From Patescibacteria group bacterium (GTDB taxonomy: Bacteria > Patescibacteriota > Minisyncoccia > Phycocordibacterales > DATDWN01), in assembly GCA_030916785.1 (NCBI GenBank), contig JAUPVY010000008.1, positions 1 through 12,546 on the forward strand: DNA of 12,546 bases, written 5' to 3'. The position numbers and the translations under genes were made by a program. Numbering within the stretch: the stretch's first letter is position 1; each line of letters opens with the position of its first letter. Positions 1 through 6,759 of the stretch are shown one piece after another. Under the pieces are notes generated by a model. That model worked only from the letters and a program-made list of their open reading frames with translations. It ran no database searches and was not told the origin of the DNA.

Positions 1-374
1 ATCAACTTGTTTGGGAAAAGGAACTCCTAGGGCTTTATATTTCTGGGCATCCACTAGATAGTTATAAACAAAAACTAGAGAACAAAGAAACGAACATCAA
101 AAAAATAAAAGAAACAGCCAAGGAAAAGACGCCGATTGTTGTTGGTGGAATAATAGAGGAGGTGCGAGCTGTCATGACCAAAAATGGAGATAAGATGATT
201 TTCTTAAAAATTGCAGACCTTACTGATTCTATAGAAGCCGTAGCCTTTCCAAAAGTTTTTGAAGAATTTCAAGATATATTAATCCCTGAAAGTTGTATCG
301 TCATAAAAGGTACATTCTCCACAAGAAATGCCGGAAAAAGTATTTTGATAGATAAAGTTAAGTTGATGGAGTGA
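1..374 (+). CDS. dnaE: DNA polymerase III alpha subunit, C-terminal part (partial)
   Basis: This is the last 123 codons of the replicative DNA polymerase alpha subunit; the gene enters from the left edge in the frame starting at base 3. The motif WEKELLGLYISGHPLD, near the visible start, is the conserved segment that follows the helix-hairpin-helix region in DnaE proteins. It is followed by an OB-fold module (roughly the last 80 residues, beginning PIVVGGII and ending ILIDKVKLME), which in the family binds single-stranded template DNA. The protein stops directly after the OB fold with TGA at 372-374, so it lacks the long tau-binding tail of E. coli DnaE. The TGA at the natural family end argues against UGA recoding in this organism. 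Identification is secure from the motif; the catalytic PHP and palm domains lie outside the window. Confidence 0.95.
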   Translation, partial: QLVWEKELLGLYISGHPLDSYKQKLENKETNIKKIKETAKEKTPIVVGGIIEEVRAVMTKNGDKMIFLKIADLTDSIEAVAFPKVFEEFQDILIPESCIVIKGTFSTRNAGKSILIDKVKLME

Positions 375-558
375 AATCGTTCATCACTACTTTTTCAAGA
401 CACGTATAAATCGCTGGTGCGATTTTACTATGCTCGTCAATCAAGAAAACAATCTTCCTCAATGCTGGCACTCTCGCAAACTCGTCGTTGAGTACAATTT
501 CCTCAAACAGTGCTTCGTGCTGGCGTATTTCGTCGTTGTTTTCTAATTGACTGTGCAA
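358..558 (-). CDS. possible small ORF inside the inverted-repeat segment (uncertain)
   Basis: This is a 66-residue reading frame starting at a TTG codon just inside the right repeat arm and ending antiparallel inside the dnaE 3' end. Composition is protein-like, with a charged N-terminus rich in Glu and Asn, then a mixed hydrophobic stretch (RKIVFLIDEHSKIAPAIY). The repeat arm encodes its residues CLEKVVMN near the end. I recognise no family. There is no Shine-Dalgarno site, no ATG and no clear promoter. It could be a decayed fragment carried by the repeat-bounded element, or not coding at all. Confidence 0.2.
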   Translation of the reverse strand: MHSQLENNDEIRQHEALFEEIVLNDEFARVPALRKIVFLIDEHSKIAPAIYTCLEKVVMNDFTPST

Positions 559-582
559 TGTCTTGAAAAAGTAGTGATGAAC
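379..582. repeat. 204-bp segment bounded by 24-bp perfect inverted repeats
   Basis: The left arm is 379-402 (beginning GTTCATCACTACTTTTTC) and the right arm 559-582 is its exact reverse complement. The interior is 156 bp. It starts four bases after the dnaE stop codon. An internal 7-bp hairpin (AAATCGC-TGGT-GCGATTT, 408-425) lies just inside the left arm. I see no target-site duplication: the bases outside the arms do not match. Candidates are a MITE-like non-autonomous element, or a structured RNA or 3' UTR element closed by a 24-bp stem. The minus strand reads open through most of it, which could also mean a decayed gene fragment. Confidence 0.7.
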
Positions 583-616
583 TTAGGTGATGTTTTAAAT
601 AAAAAATATACGACGA

Positions 617-641
617 GGGGCTGGTCACAATGACCAGCCCC
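617..641 (-). terminator. strong terminator hairpin of the GC-rich orphan gene
   Basis: This is a perfect 11-bp GC-rich stem (GGGGCTGGTCA, loop CAA, TGACCAGCCCC) 32 nt beyond the stop of the minus-strand gene at 674-1195. On the minus strand it is followed by TCGTCGTATATTTTTT, so the T-run is present but offset by about ten bases rather than abutting the stem. It probably ends that transcript; it could also protect dnaE-side transcripts as a 3' end structure. Confidence 0.75.
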
Positions 642-673
642 GAATAACAAGAACTTAGGCACCCGAAGATTAC

Positions 674-1195
674 CTATCGGTTGCCATTGATTGCCTCGAT
701 GTCTACCCCCTCTTTCTTCAGCGAGAAGACTAGCATCCGCCTCCAGACCAACGCCTCGGAACATTGATAGCCGTCATCGCTTTGCAGTTGGTGGAGATAA
801 CGCCACGAGAGTTTTCGCGCACCCACAATGGCGGCCTCTTCCCTCCCTTCACGAGACCAGAGCCTGATGAGATGGTAGATTTCATCCTGGTCTACGAGCT
901 TCTCCATGACGGCGACCCAAACCGGGGGCCAGGGAGAACTATCGTACGCCAACTTGAGAATCTCCACGTCCTCGATCTGGTGCACGGCTGTGACCGCCTT
1001 CGCCTCGTCCGACCCGCATGCGTCCACACACAGCTGATACCCGTGCTTGATCGCTTGGGCCAAGCCACGTGCAAAACCCTTGCGATACCTGCGGAAGAAT
1101 TTCAGTTCATCCGCAGTGACCCCGTGGTCCGACAGGATCTGGATTGTAGAATTCACTTCCGACGCGGTCATCTCTGACAGTAAGCTACCCGGCAT
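674..1195 (-). CDS. GC-rich orphan protein, 173 aa, unknown function
   Basis: I do not recognise this protein. The ATG at 1195 is chosen because a perfect AGGAGG (1202-1207) sits six bases upstream; the frame stays open further upstream, but that extension runs through the promoter and leader hairpin. The N-terminus MPGSLLSEMTASEVNST is followed by ILSDHGVTADELKFFRRYRKG, which looks like a small helical module. The rest is soluble, mixed alpha-helical in appearance, Trp- and Arg-rich, without a signal peptide or membrane segment. Three Cys residues do not form a CxxC pair. Base composition stands out: counted 60-base lines inside the gene are 58-67% GC, against 33-43% in sampled thrS lines. 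It is a stand-alone unit with its own promoter, leader and terminator between dnaE and thrS, suggesting lateral acquisition or a specialised cassette. Confidence 0.8.
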   Translation of the reverse strand: MPGSLLSEMTASEVNSTIQILSDHGVTADELKFFRRYRKGFARGLAQAIKHGYQLCVDACGSDEAKAVTAVHQIEDVEILKLAYDSSPWPPVWVAVMEKLVDQDEIYHLIRLWSREGREEAAIVGARKLSWRYLHQLQSDDGYQCSEALVWRRMLVFSLKKEGVDIEAINGNR

Positions 1196-1201
1196 GGGTG
1201 G

Positions 1202-1207
1202 CCTCCT
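1202..1207 (-). promoter_or_regulatory. perfect Shine-Dalgarno site fixing the start of the orphan gene
   Basis: AGGAGG on the minus strand lies six bases from the ATG at 1195, in the context AAAAGGAGGCCACCC. Most other genes here have no such site, so it is notable and decides the start. Confidence 0.85.
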
Positions 1208-1210
1208 TTT

Positions 1211-1251
1211 AAGGTAATGGCTGGCTCGGGACGAGCTGGCTTCATTACCTT
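1211..1251 (-). promoter_or_regulatory. leader hairpin of the GC-rich orphan gene
   Basis: The outer arms AAGGTAATG (1211-1219) and CATTACCTT (1243-1251) pair perfectly, and an inner stem GCTCG-GGA-CGAGC (1224-1236) closes the top. The structure ends three bases before the Shine-Dalgarno site, occupying nearly the whole predicted 5' leader. It may stabilise the mRNA, hold the ribosome site open, or act as a regulator. No known riboswitch class is recognised. Confidence 0.65.
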
Positions 1252-1262
1252 TCCTAAACAGA

Positions 1263-1291
1263 TTTATACTAGATATTGTGCATATCGTCAA
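1263..1291 (-). promoter_or_regulatory. sigma70-type promoter of the GC-rich orphan gene
   Basis: On the minus strand TTGACG (1286-1291) and TATAAA (1263-1268) are separated by exactly 17 bases. Predicted transcription starts around 1256, just before the leader hairpin, giving a leader of about 60 nt. Confidence 0.7.
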
Positions 1292-1325
1292 TATAACCAA
1301 ATATACAAAAATATATAAATAGTGA

Positions 1326-1336
1326 TATGCTATAAG
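1326..1336 (+). promoter_or_regulatory. thrS promoter -10 region abutting the start codon
   Basis: Two overlapping -10-like hexamers, TATGCT (1326-1331) and extended TGC-TATAAG (1328-1336), end nine and four bases before the thrS ATG. Either predicts a leaderless or nearly leaderless mRNA. No convincing -35 box and no Shine-Dalgarno site are seen. There is no T-box leader. Confidence 0.55.
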
Positions 1337-1340
1337 AATT

Positions 1341-3080
1341 ATGACAAACGACAAATTAGACAAGGCACGTCACTCACTTGCCCATTTATTGGCCTCAGCC
1401 ATATTAGAATTATACCCAGACACTCTAGTCACACTAGGACCTTCTATTGATACAGGCTTCTATTATGACTTTGAATTCAAATCGCCTGTATCAGAAAAAG
1501 ACTTTGAGAAAATAGAAAAAGTGATGCGAAAACACGCCAAAGCTTGGCAGGGTTTTGTCGGAACAGATGTTTCCCATGAGGAGGCCAAAAAGATTTTTGC
1601 CGGTAACCCATACAAACTTGAACTCATAGAAGGTATAAAAGAAAAGGGAGAGCAAATAACAACATACAAGTCTGGTGACTTCGTTGACCTTTGTCGTGGA
1701 GGACATGTGGATGATATGGGTGTTATACCTATGGATTCCTGGAAACTAGACAGGGTTGCTGGTGCCTACTGGAGAGGAGATGAAAAAAATAAAATGCTAA
1801 CTCGTATTTACGGCCTAGCTTTTGAAACAAAAGAGGATTTGGATGCATATTTACTACAACAAGAAGAAGCCAAAAAAAGAGACCATCGAAAAATCGGCAA
1901 AGAATTAAAACTCTTCACAATATCCGAATTAGTAGGACCAGGCCTACCCCTACTTCAACCAAATGGAATGATAATAAGGGAAGAAATAGAAGATTATTTG
2001 TGGAAACTACACAAAAACAAGGGCTACCAAAGAATTTGGTCTCCACATCTAGCAAAAAAAGACTTATACGAAACGTCCGGACATGCAGCCAAATTTGGAG
2101 AAGAACTATTTCGTGTTAAGGGAGGAGAAGAAGACTTCTTCATGAAACCCATGAACTGCCCTCACCACATGCAAATCTTTGCAGACAACCAGTTCTCCTA
2201 TCGTGATATGCCTGTAAGATATTTTGAACCTGCAACTGTTTACAGATATGAAAAAGCCGGCCAACTTTCTGGACTTACTCGAGTTAGATCTATAACTCAG
2301 GACGACGGCCACTTATTCTGTAGAGTTTCTCAAATAGGTCAAGAAGTAAGTACTATTGTAGAAATAATAAAAGAATTCTTTACAACCATGGGAATGATGG
2401 ATGGTTATTGGGTAAGGCTATCTGTCAGAGGAGATGATAAAAGTAAATATCTAGGAGATGACGATGTGTGGGAAAAAGCAGAAAGTGCATTGGAAAAAGC
2501 AGCCAAAGAAAACAATTTGAATTATAAAATAGGTAGAGACGAAGCTGCTTTCTACGGACCAAAACTGGATTTCATGTTCAAAGACGCCATAGGCCGTGAG
2601 TGGCAACTTTCAACTATCCAATGTGATTTCAATTTACCAGAAAAATTCAACCTATCTTTCACAAATGAAAAAGGTGAGCAAGAAAGACCTGTAGTTATAC
2701 ACCGCGCTATTTCTGGATCACTAGAAAGATTTATGGGTGTCATGATTGAACACTATGCAGGAAACTTCCCTCTCTGGCTTTCTCCAGTACAAGTCAAAGT
2801 GATTCCAGTAAGAATGAACCACAATGAATACGCAAAAAAGGTGTACGATATGCTAATTGAAAAAGACATCAGAGCTGAATTTGATGATGAGGATTCAAAC
2901 CTAGGAGGAAAAGTCAGAGATGCTAAAAATCAAAAAATGCCTTACTGGATAGTTATTGGCGACAAAGAGATAGAAGTAGACAAGGTTACTCTAGAATCAA
3001 GGGACAATGGACAGCTTGGTCAGATTTCAAAAGAAGAACTTGTTTCAAAATTATTAGAAGAAATAACTAATAAAAAATAA
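1341..3080 (+). CDS. thrS: Threonyl-tRNA synthetase, TGS-less form
   Basis: This class II synthetase charges tRNA-Thr in the cytoplasm. At 579 residues it is about 60 shorter than E. coli ThrRS because the N-terminal TGS domain is absent; it begins directly with the second N-terminal (editing) domain. That domain keeps the HSLAH motif (H11, H15) and CRGGH (C118, H122), so Ser-tRNA-Thr editing is probably retained. The catalytic core shows the expected zinc ligands: C273 in MNCPHH, H324 in DDGHLFC and H454 in VIHRAISGSLERF. The C-terminal anticodon-binding domain runs from about LSPVQVKVIPV to the end, with LGGKVRDAKNQKMPYWIVIGD. The ATG start lies right behind the -10 box. The stop overlaps the start of the PspC gene by one base (TAATG), indicating co-transcription and coupled translation. 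Confidence 0.97.
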   Translation: MTNDKLDKARHSLAHLLASAILELYPDTLVTLGPSIDTGFYYDFEFKSPVSEKDFEKIEKVMRKHAKAWQGFVGTDVSHEEAKKIFAGNPYKLELIEGIKEKGEQITTYKSGDFVDLCRGGHVDDMGVIPMDSWKLDRVAGAYWRGDEKNKMLTRIYGLAFETKEDLDAYLLQQEEAKKRDHRKIGKELKLFTISELVGPGLPLLQPNGMIIREEIEDYLWKLHKNKGYQRIWSPHLAKKDLYETSGHAAKFGEELFRVKGGEEDFFMKPMNCPHHMQIFADNQFSYRDMPVRYFEPATVYRYEKAGQLSGLTRVRSITQDDGHLFCRVSQIGQEVSTIVEIIKEFFTTMGMMDGYWVRLSVRGDDKSKYLGDDDVWEKAESALEKAAKENNLNYKIGRDEAAFYGPKLDFMFKDAIGREWQLSTIQCDFNLPEKFNLSFTNEKGEQERPVVIHRAISGSLERFMGVMIEHYAGNFPLWLSPVQVKVIPVRMNHNEYAKKVYDMLIEKDIRAEFDDEDSNLGGKVRDAKNQKMPYWIVIGDKEIEVDKVTLESRDNGQLGQISKEELVSKLLEEITNKK

Positions 3081-3325
3081 TGAAAAAAAGACTATACAAA
3101 AGTAAAGATGATAAAATTTTTTCGGGTGTCATCGGTGGAATTGGAGAATATTTTGATATAGATCCAACTATTTTAAGACTTCTCTATATCTTGATAGCAG
3201 TTATGACTGCCCTATTACCTGCGATTATCGGATACATTATTGCAGCACTTGTTGTTCCACAGAGACCCGAGGTACATCACATGCACCACACAGAACCAAA
3301 ACCCGAACCTGAATCAGAAAAATAA
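3080..3325 (+). CDS. PspC-domain small membrane protein
   Basis: This is an 81-residue protein matching the PspC domain: KRLYKSKDDKIFSGVIGGIG, then EYFDIDPTILRLLYIL, and a hydrophobic segment from about residue 35 to 61 ending AALVVPQRP. In proteobacteria PspC is an inner-membrane sensor of the phage-shock envelope-stress response; stand-alone PspC proteins in other phyla are poorly defined membrane-stress proteins. After the membrane region the tail is short, with His-rich (HHMHH) and Pro/Glu-rich stretches, probably flexible. The start ATG overlaps the thrS TAA by one base. It ends at the shared terminator with gyrB. No other Psp genes are in the window, so a role in a Psp signalling pathway is not supported here. 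Confidence 0.85.
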   Translation: MKKRLYKSKDDKIFSGVIGGIGEYFDIDPTILRLLYILIAVMTALLPAIIGYIIAALVVPQRPEVHHMHHTEPKPEPESEK

Positions 3326-3375
3326 TCTAGATATTTAAAAAACACCCAGATGGGTGTTTTTTAAATATCTAGATT
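3324..3375. terminator. bidirectional terminator shared by pspC-like gene and gyrB, 25-bp stem
   Basis: The arms 3324-3348 and 3351-3375 are exact reverse complements over 25 bases; in practice the top is CCC-AGAT-GGG with a four-base loop. Inside each arm a run of six A or T flanks the CACCCA/TGGGTG core, giving a T-run after the GC core in both directions. The right arm includes the last codons and stop of gyrB (NLDI-TAA), so the left arm is a mirror copy of the gyrB tail. Confidence 0.9.
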
Positions 3376-5469
3376 TGCTTTTGTAGCGTTCGATTGAATA
3401 AAGGATTTCCTCGACGGTACGTCGGTACCCATGAGCACATCAAACACCTTATCTGCAGCCACTGTATCATCTATTGTCACTTGTTTTAGAATTCTTCTTG
3501 CGGGATCCATTGTTGTCTCCCATAGTTCTTCTGAGTTCATTTCTCCAAGACCTTTGTAACGCTGAATGTGTATTTTTGTAGATTTTGCCTTATCATCCTT
3601 CTTACCTTTTTTATTGCCTCCGGCGGAATCCACATCCTCTTCTTCTTCTACTTCTTCACCTTCTGGCACTGCTTCTTCAACTTCGGATATTTCCTCAACT
3701 ATCTCTTTGCCAACGATTTTCGCTTTATCATCATCAGAATAAGCATAGAATATTTCCTTACCTTTCTTTATTTTATAAAGTGGTGGTTGAGCTATGTATA
3801 TGAATCCACCGTCTATAAGAGGTCTAAAATATCTATATAACAATGTTAAAATAAGAGTACGAATATGGGCACCGTCAACATCGGCATCTGTCGCTATAAT
3901 TATTTTATGATATCTGAGCTTCAAGACATCAAACGTATCTCCAATTGCAGTACCCAAAGCAATAACAAGGTTTCTGATTTGCTCTGATTCAAGTAGTCTA
4001 TCGAGTCTCGCTCTCTCAATATTTAAAATCTTTCCACGAAGAGGAAGTATGGCCTGTGTCCTTCTGTCTCGTCCTGATTTAGCTGTACCACCCGCAGAAT
4101 CTCCCTCCACAATAAACAATTCTGAGTCTTCGGCGCTCTTACTTTGGCAATCTGCAAGTTTTCCTGGAAGCGTCATTCCCTCCAAAGCACCCTTGCGAAG
4201 AACTGAATCCTTTGCAGCCTTGGCTGCCTTGCGAGCCTTTAGAGCCAGCACCACTTTGTTTATTATTGCTTTTGCATCATCTGGATTTTCTTCAAGGAAA
4301 TAAGTAAAGGCCTCTGAGAAAACCGTGTTTACAGAGCTTTGTGCTTCAACAGAACCTAGTTTTGCTTTTGTCTGGCCCTCAAACTGAATTTCTCGTAGTT
4401 TTACTGAAACTACCGCTGTTAGTCCTTCCAAAACATCGTCACCTGTAAAATTGTCTTCTGTCTCCTTAATTAAATTATTTTTTCTACCGTAATTATTCAA
4501 AGTTCTAGTCAAAGCTGTTTTAAAACCGGTAACGTGAGTACCACCCTCTGGAGTGTTTATGTTGTTTGCAAATGCTAAGAGTCTACAAGAAATATCATCC
4601 ACGTACTGGAGTGAGACCTCTACGGACTCGTATTCATTTGTTTTCTTTTCTATATAGAAAACATTTTTGTGAATTGGTTTTTGTATGCTGTTGTAAAATC
4701 TGACTAGCGATAGAAGACCTCCTTCAAAATAAAAAGACATAGATGGAATCTCCAGTTCCAAGTCACTCAAATAGAAAGCTTCGTCTTCTTTTATTTTGCC
4801 TTCATATTTACTTGCATCATTTACAGTAATTCTAAGTCCCTTCACTAGATATGCCTGTTGTCTCAAGTGATCCACAACTCTGTCTGCACTAAATTCTATT
4901 ATAGGAAAAATAGCTGGATCTGGTTCAAAAACCACAATAGTTCCTTTTTCTTTTGTACTTCCGATTTTCTTTACCAATGCTTTTCTCTTGCCTTGAGAGT
5001 ACTCCTGCATATAAATACCACCATCTTTGTGAACTACAACTTTACAATAAATAGAAAGGGCGTTAACAACGGATGCACCCACACCGTGTAGACCACCGGA
5101 AACTTTGTACCCCCCGTCCTCACCTCCGAATTTACCTCCGGCGTGAAGAGTGGTCATGATTGTCTCAAGCGCGGAGACTTTTGTTTGTTTATGAATATCA
5201 ACAGGTATACCTCGTCCATTGTCCACTACGCGTACTCTGTTTCCCGGTAGTAGAGTCACCTCTATATGGTCAGCAAAACCACCCATCGCTTCATCGCGAG
5301 AGTTATCAAAAATTTCCGTTATAAGGTGATGAAGACCATCGATTCCGGTAGTACCAATGTACATACCTGGACGCTTTCTGACGGGCTCTAGGCCCTCTAG
5401 AATAGTGATTGCATCGGCCCCGTAACTGTCTTTTTTACCTGCCTTTTTCAGTGTTTTTTCCTTCGTCAT
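3361..5469 (-). CDS. gyrB: DNA gyrase subunit B
   Basis: This is the ATPase and strand-passage subunit of gyrase (702 aa). The GHKL ATPase domain has EIFDNSRDEA (E52, D55, N56), DNGRGIP (82-88) and the glycine-rich GGLHGVG (125-131). The transducer contains the QTK loop at 366-368. The Toprim domain has EGDSAGG (455-461) and the metal-binding DxDxD at 528/530/532. The C-terminus carries QRYKGLGEMN (636-645), ELWETTMDP and the final NLDI typical of GyrB. Unusual is a low-complexity insert at roughly 577-632, very acidic (EEVEEEED) and then Lys-rich (NKKGKKDDKAK), where short GyrBs have only a brief linker. ParE is less likely given the GyrB-like tail. GyrA is not in the window. Transcription diverges from the PheRS operon. 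Confidence 0.95.
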   Translation of the reverse strand: MTKEKTLKKAGKKDSYGADAITILEGLEPVRKRPGMYIGTTGIDGLHHLITEIFDNSRDEAMGGFADHIEVTLLPGNRVRVVDNGRGIPVDIHKQTKVSALETIMTTLHAGGKFGGEDGGYKVSGGLHGVGASVVNALSIYCKVVVHKDGGIYMQEYSQGKRKALVKKIGSTKEKGTIVVFEPDPAIFPIIEFSADRVVDHLRQQAYLVKGLRITVNDASKYEGKIKEDEAFYLSDLELEIPSMSFYFEGGLLSLVRFYNSIQKPIHKNVFYIEKKTNEYESVEVSLQYVDDISCRLLAFANNINTPEGGTHVTGFKTALTRTLNNYGRKNNLIKETEDNFTGDDVLEGLTAVVSVKLREIQFEGQTKAKLGSVEAQSSVNTVFSEAFTYFLEENPDDAKAIINKVVLALKARKAAKAAKDSVLRKGALEGMTLPGKLADCQSKSAEDSELFIVEGDSAGGTAKSGRDRRTQAILPLRGKILNIERARLDRLLESEQIRNLVIALGTAIGDTFDVLKLRYHKIIIATDADVDGAHIRTLILTLLYRYFRPLIDGGFIYIAQPPLYKIKKGKEIFYAYSDDDKAKIVGKEIVEEISEVEEAVPEGEEVEEEEDVDSAGGNKKGKKDDKAKSTKIHIQRYKGLGEMNSEELWETTMDPARRILKQVTIDDTVAADKVFDVLMGTDVPSRKSFIQSNATKANLDI

Positions 5470-5478
5470 GCGTAGTCT

Positions 5479-5487
5479 ATTATAGCA
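5479..5487 (-). promoter_or_regulatory. gyrB extended -10 promoter
   Basis: TGC-TATAAT on the minus strand is a consensus extended -10 element, with nine bases between TATAAT and the gyrB ATG. The -35 region is weak, as often with extended -10 promoters. Predicted 5' leader is only about 2-3 nt. Confidence 0.7.
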
Positions 5488-5527
5488 AAAAGCCCAACTA
5501 AATGCTAGTGCTTTTTTGGTGTTTTAC

Positions 5528-5556
5528 TTGAATTTTTAGTCATTTTCCAATACACT
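5528..5556 (+). promoter_or_regulatory. PheRS operon promoter, leaderless
   Basis: TTGAAT (5528-5533) and TACACT (5551-5556) are 17 bases apart. Seven bases separate the -10 from the ATG at 5564, so the first transcribed base is predicted at or next to the A of the start codon. No Shine-Dalgarno site is present. Confidence 0.7.
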
Positions 5557-5563
5557 AGGGATT

Positions 5564-6748
5564 ATGACAAATACTATGGATAAACTATATAACGACCCGT
5601 CACTTTCTCGCAATAACTTCGAAACCCCCCTAGACACACAAGAAAAATTGTTGGAGGGTCTTTTCTCTAGAACTGACACTGAGGCTCTAAGAATGAAGCA
5701 ATATTTGGCCATGAAAGACCTTTCTAGAACAGGAGAAAGCCCTCTTTATGAAATGATAGACAGAGTAACTAATATTCCTATATTAAAGAATTTTGACTTA
5801 ATAAAAGTCCCGGAAGTGGTTACCGCAGAAATCACTTTTGATTTATTCAACTTCCCAGCAAACCATCCTGCAAGAAGCAAGTCCGACACATATTATGTAG
5901 ACGACAAAAATATTTTGAGAACACATTGTACAGTAATGTGGTACTACTACCTTGCTTTGAAAGAGATCAGAGAAAAAATAGACCAGGGCGTTCCTATTGG
6001 AGTACTCTCTCATGGCAAAGTTTACCGTAAAGACGAGATAGATAGAAACCACATGAACATATTCCATCAGATTGATGGTTTGTATTTATGTAAAACAGAA
6101 GATCATGTTATTACACAGGAAGACTTGCGTAATGTTTTGGAAGAAATAGCTAAATCTGTTTTTGGACAAAATATAAAATTCAGGTTCAATGATGACACAT
6201 TCCCCTACACCAACCAAAGCATAGAGATGGAAATAGACAAAGACGGTAAATGGATAGAGGTGCTTGGTGCCGGTGTTGTTCAACCAGGTGTTTTGGAAAA
6301 ACTAGGAGTTGATTCCACAAAATACAATGGTTGGGCTTTCGGATTTGGTCTGGAGAGATTAGCGATAATCAGCATGGAGCTCCCAGACATCAGACTACTC
6401 TGGTCAGACGACGAGAGAGTAAAAAAACAACTAAAACTTGGCAATAAGTTTGTCGAGGTAAGTAAATATCCACCAATTGTTCGAGATATTTCCTTTGTGG
6501 TTAAAAACGACTTCGTGGTAAACGATTATTTTGATCTTGTTCGTGAAACAGCACCGAATCTGATCGAGGAAGTATCCCTACTAGATAAATATGAGAATGT
6601 TGAAAAGTTTGGTAAAGATATGATAAGTTACGCATATCGCATCACCTACCGGTCAACAGAAAGAACTCTACTATCGGAGGAAGTGGATTCTCTACACAAG
6701 AAACTAGAAAATGAAACTTCTAGAGTATATGGTGCTACAGTACGCTAA
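5564..6748 (+). CDS. Single-chain phenylalanyl-tRNA synthetase (PheS core fused to FDX-ACB domain)
   Basis: This enzyme should charge tRNA-Phe. Residues about 60-290 are a PheS-type class II catalytic domain: HPARSKSDTYY (101-111), LRTH (118-121), motif 2 around VYRKDEIDR with FHQIDG (167-172), EVLGAGVVQPGVL (232-244) and motif 3 GFGLERL (260-266). Immediately after, about 299-394 is the ferredoxin-fold anticodon-binding domain normally found at the C-terminus of PheT: SKYPPIVRDISF, YFDLVRE, then YRITYRSTERTL and a helical end. There is no long N-terminal coiled coil of bacterial PheS and no B3/B4 editing domain. This order and size (394 aa) match mitochondrial monomeric PheRS (FARS2) rather than the bacterial alpha2-beta2 enzyme. 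No pheT follows; the next gene is a glycosyltransferase. A database may label it PheS, but it is not a plain alpha subunit. Confidence 0.92.
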   Translation: MTNTMDKLYNDPSLSRNNFETPLDTQEKLLEGLFSRTDTEALRMKQYLAMKDLSRTGESPLYEMIDRVTNIPILKNFDLIKVPEVVTAEITFDLFNFPANHPARSKSDTYYVDDKNILRTHCTVMWYYYLALKEIREKIDQGVPIGVLSHGKVYRKDEIDRNHMNIFHQIDGLYLCKTEDHVITQEDLRNVLEEIAKSVFGQNIKFRFNDDTFPYTNQSIEMEIDKDGKWIEVLGAGVVQPGVLEKLGVDSTKYNGWAFGFGLERLAIISMELPDIRLLWSDDERVKKQLKLGNKFVEVSKYPPIVRDISFVVKNDFVVNDYFDLVRETAPNLIEEVSLLDKYENVEKFGKDMISYAYRITYRSTERTLLSEEVDSLHKKLENETSRVYGATVR

Positions 6749-6759
6749 TTAAATACGCA

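Noticed and set aside
579..659. GAACTTAGG repeated at 579-587 and 651-659 as a target-site duplication
   Set aside because: Nine bases is weak in AT-rich DNA, and the copies bracket only the terminator, matching neither end of the inverted-repeat segment nor the orphan cassette.
764..1177. 137-residue plus-strand frame opposite the orphan gene
   Set aside because: It lies antiparallel in a GC-rich gene where stop codons are rare, has no ribosome site, and the minus frame has full expression signals.
1252..1340. T-box riboswitch upstream of thrS
   Set aside because: There is no specifier loop, T-box sequence or terminator/antiterminator; the predicted transcript has no leader.
1196..1363. 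N-terminal extension of the minus-strand orphan gene to 1363 (229 residues)
   Set aside because: The extension crosses the sigma70-like promoter and leader hairpin and is AT-rich and hydrophobic by composition; the perfect Shine-Dalgarno site places the start at 1195.
5487..5516. Hairpin AAAAAGC / GCTTTTT between gyrB and the PheRS gene as a terminator
   Set aside because: It lies between divergent promoters where no transcript needs to end, is only seven weak pairs and has a 16-base loop.
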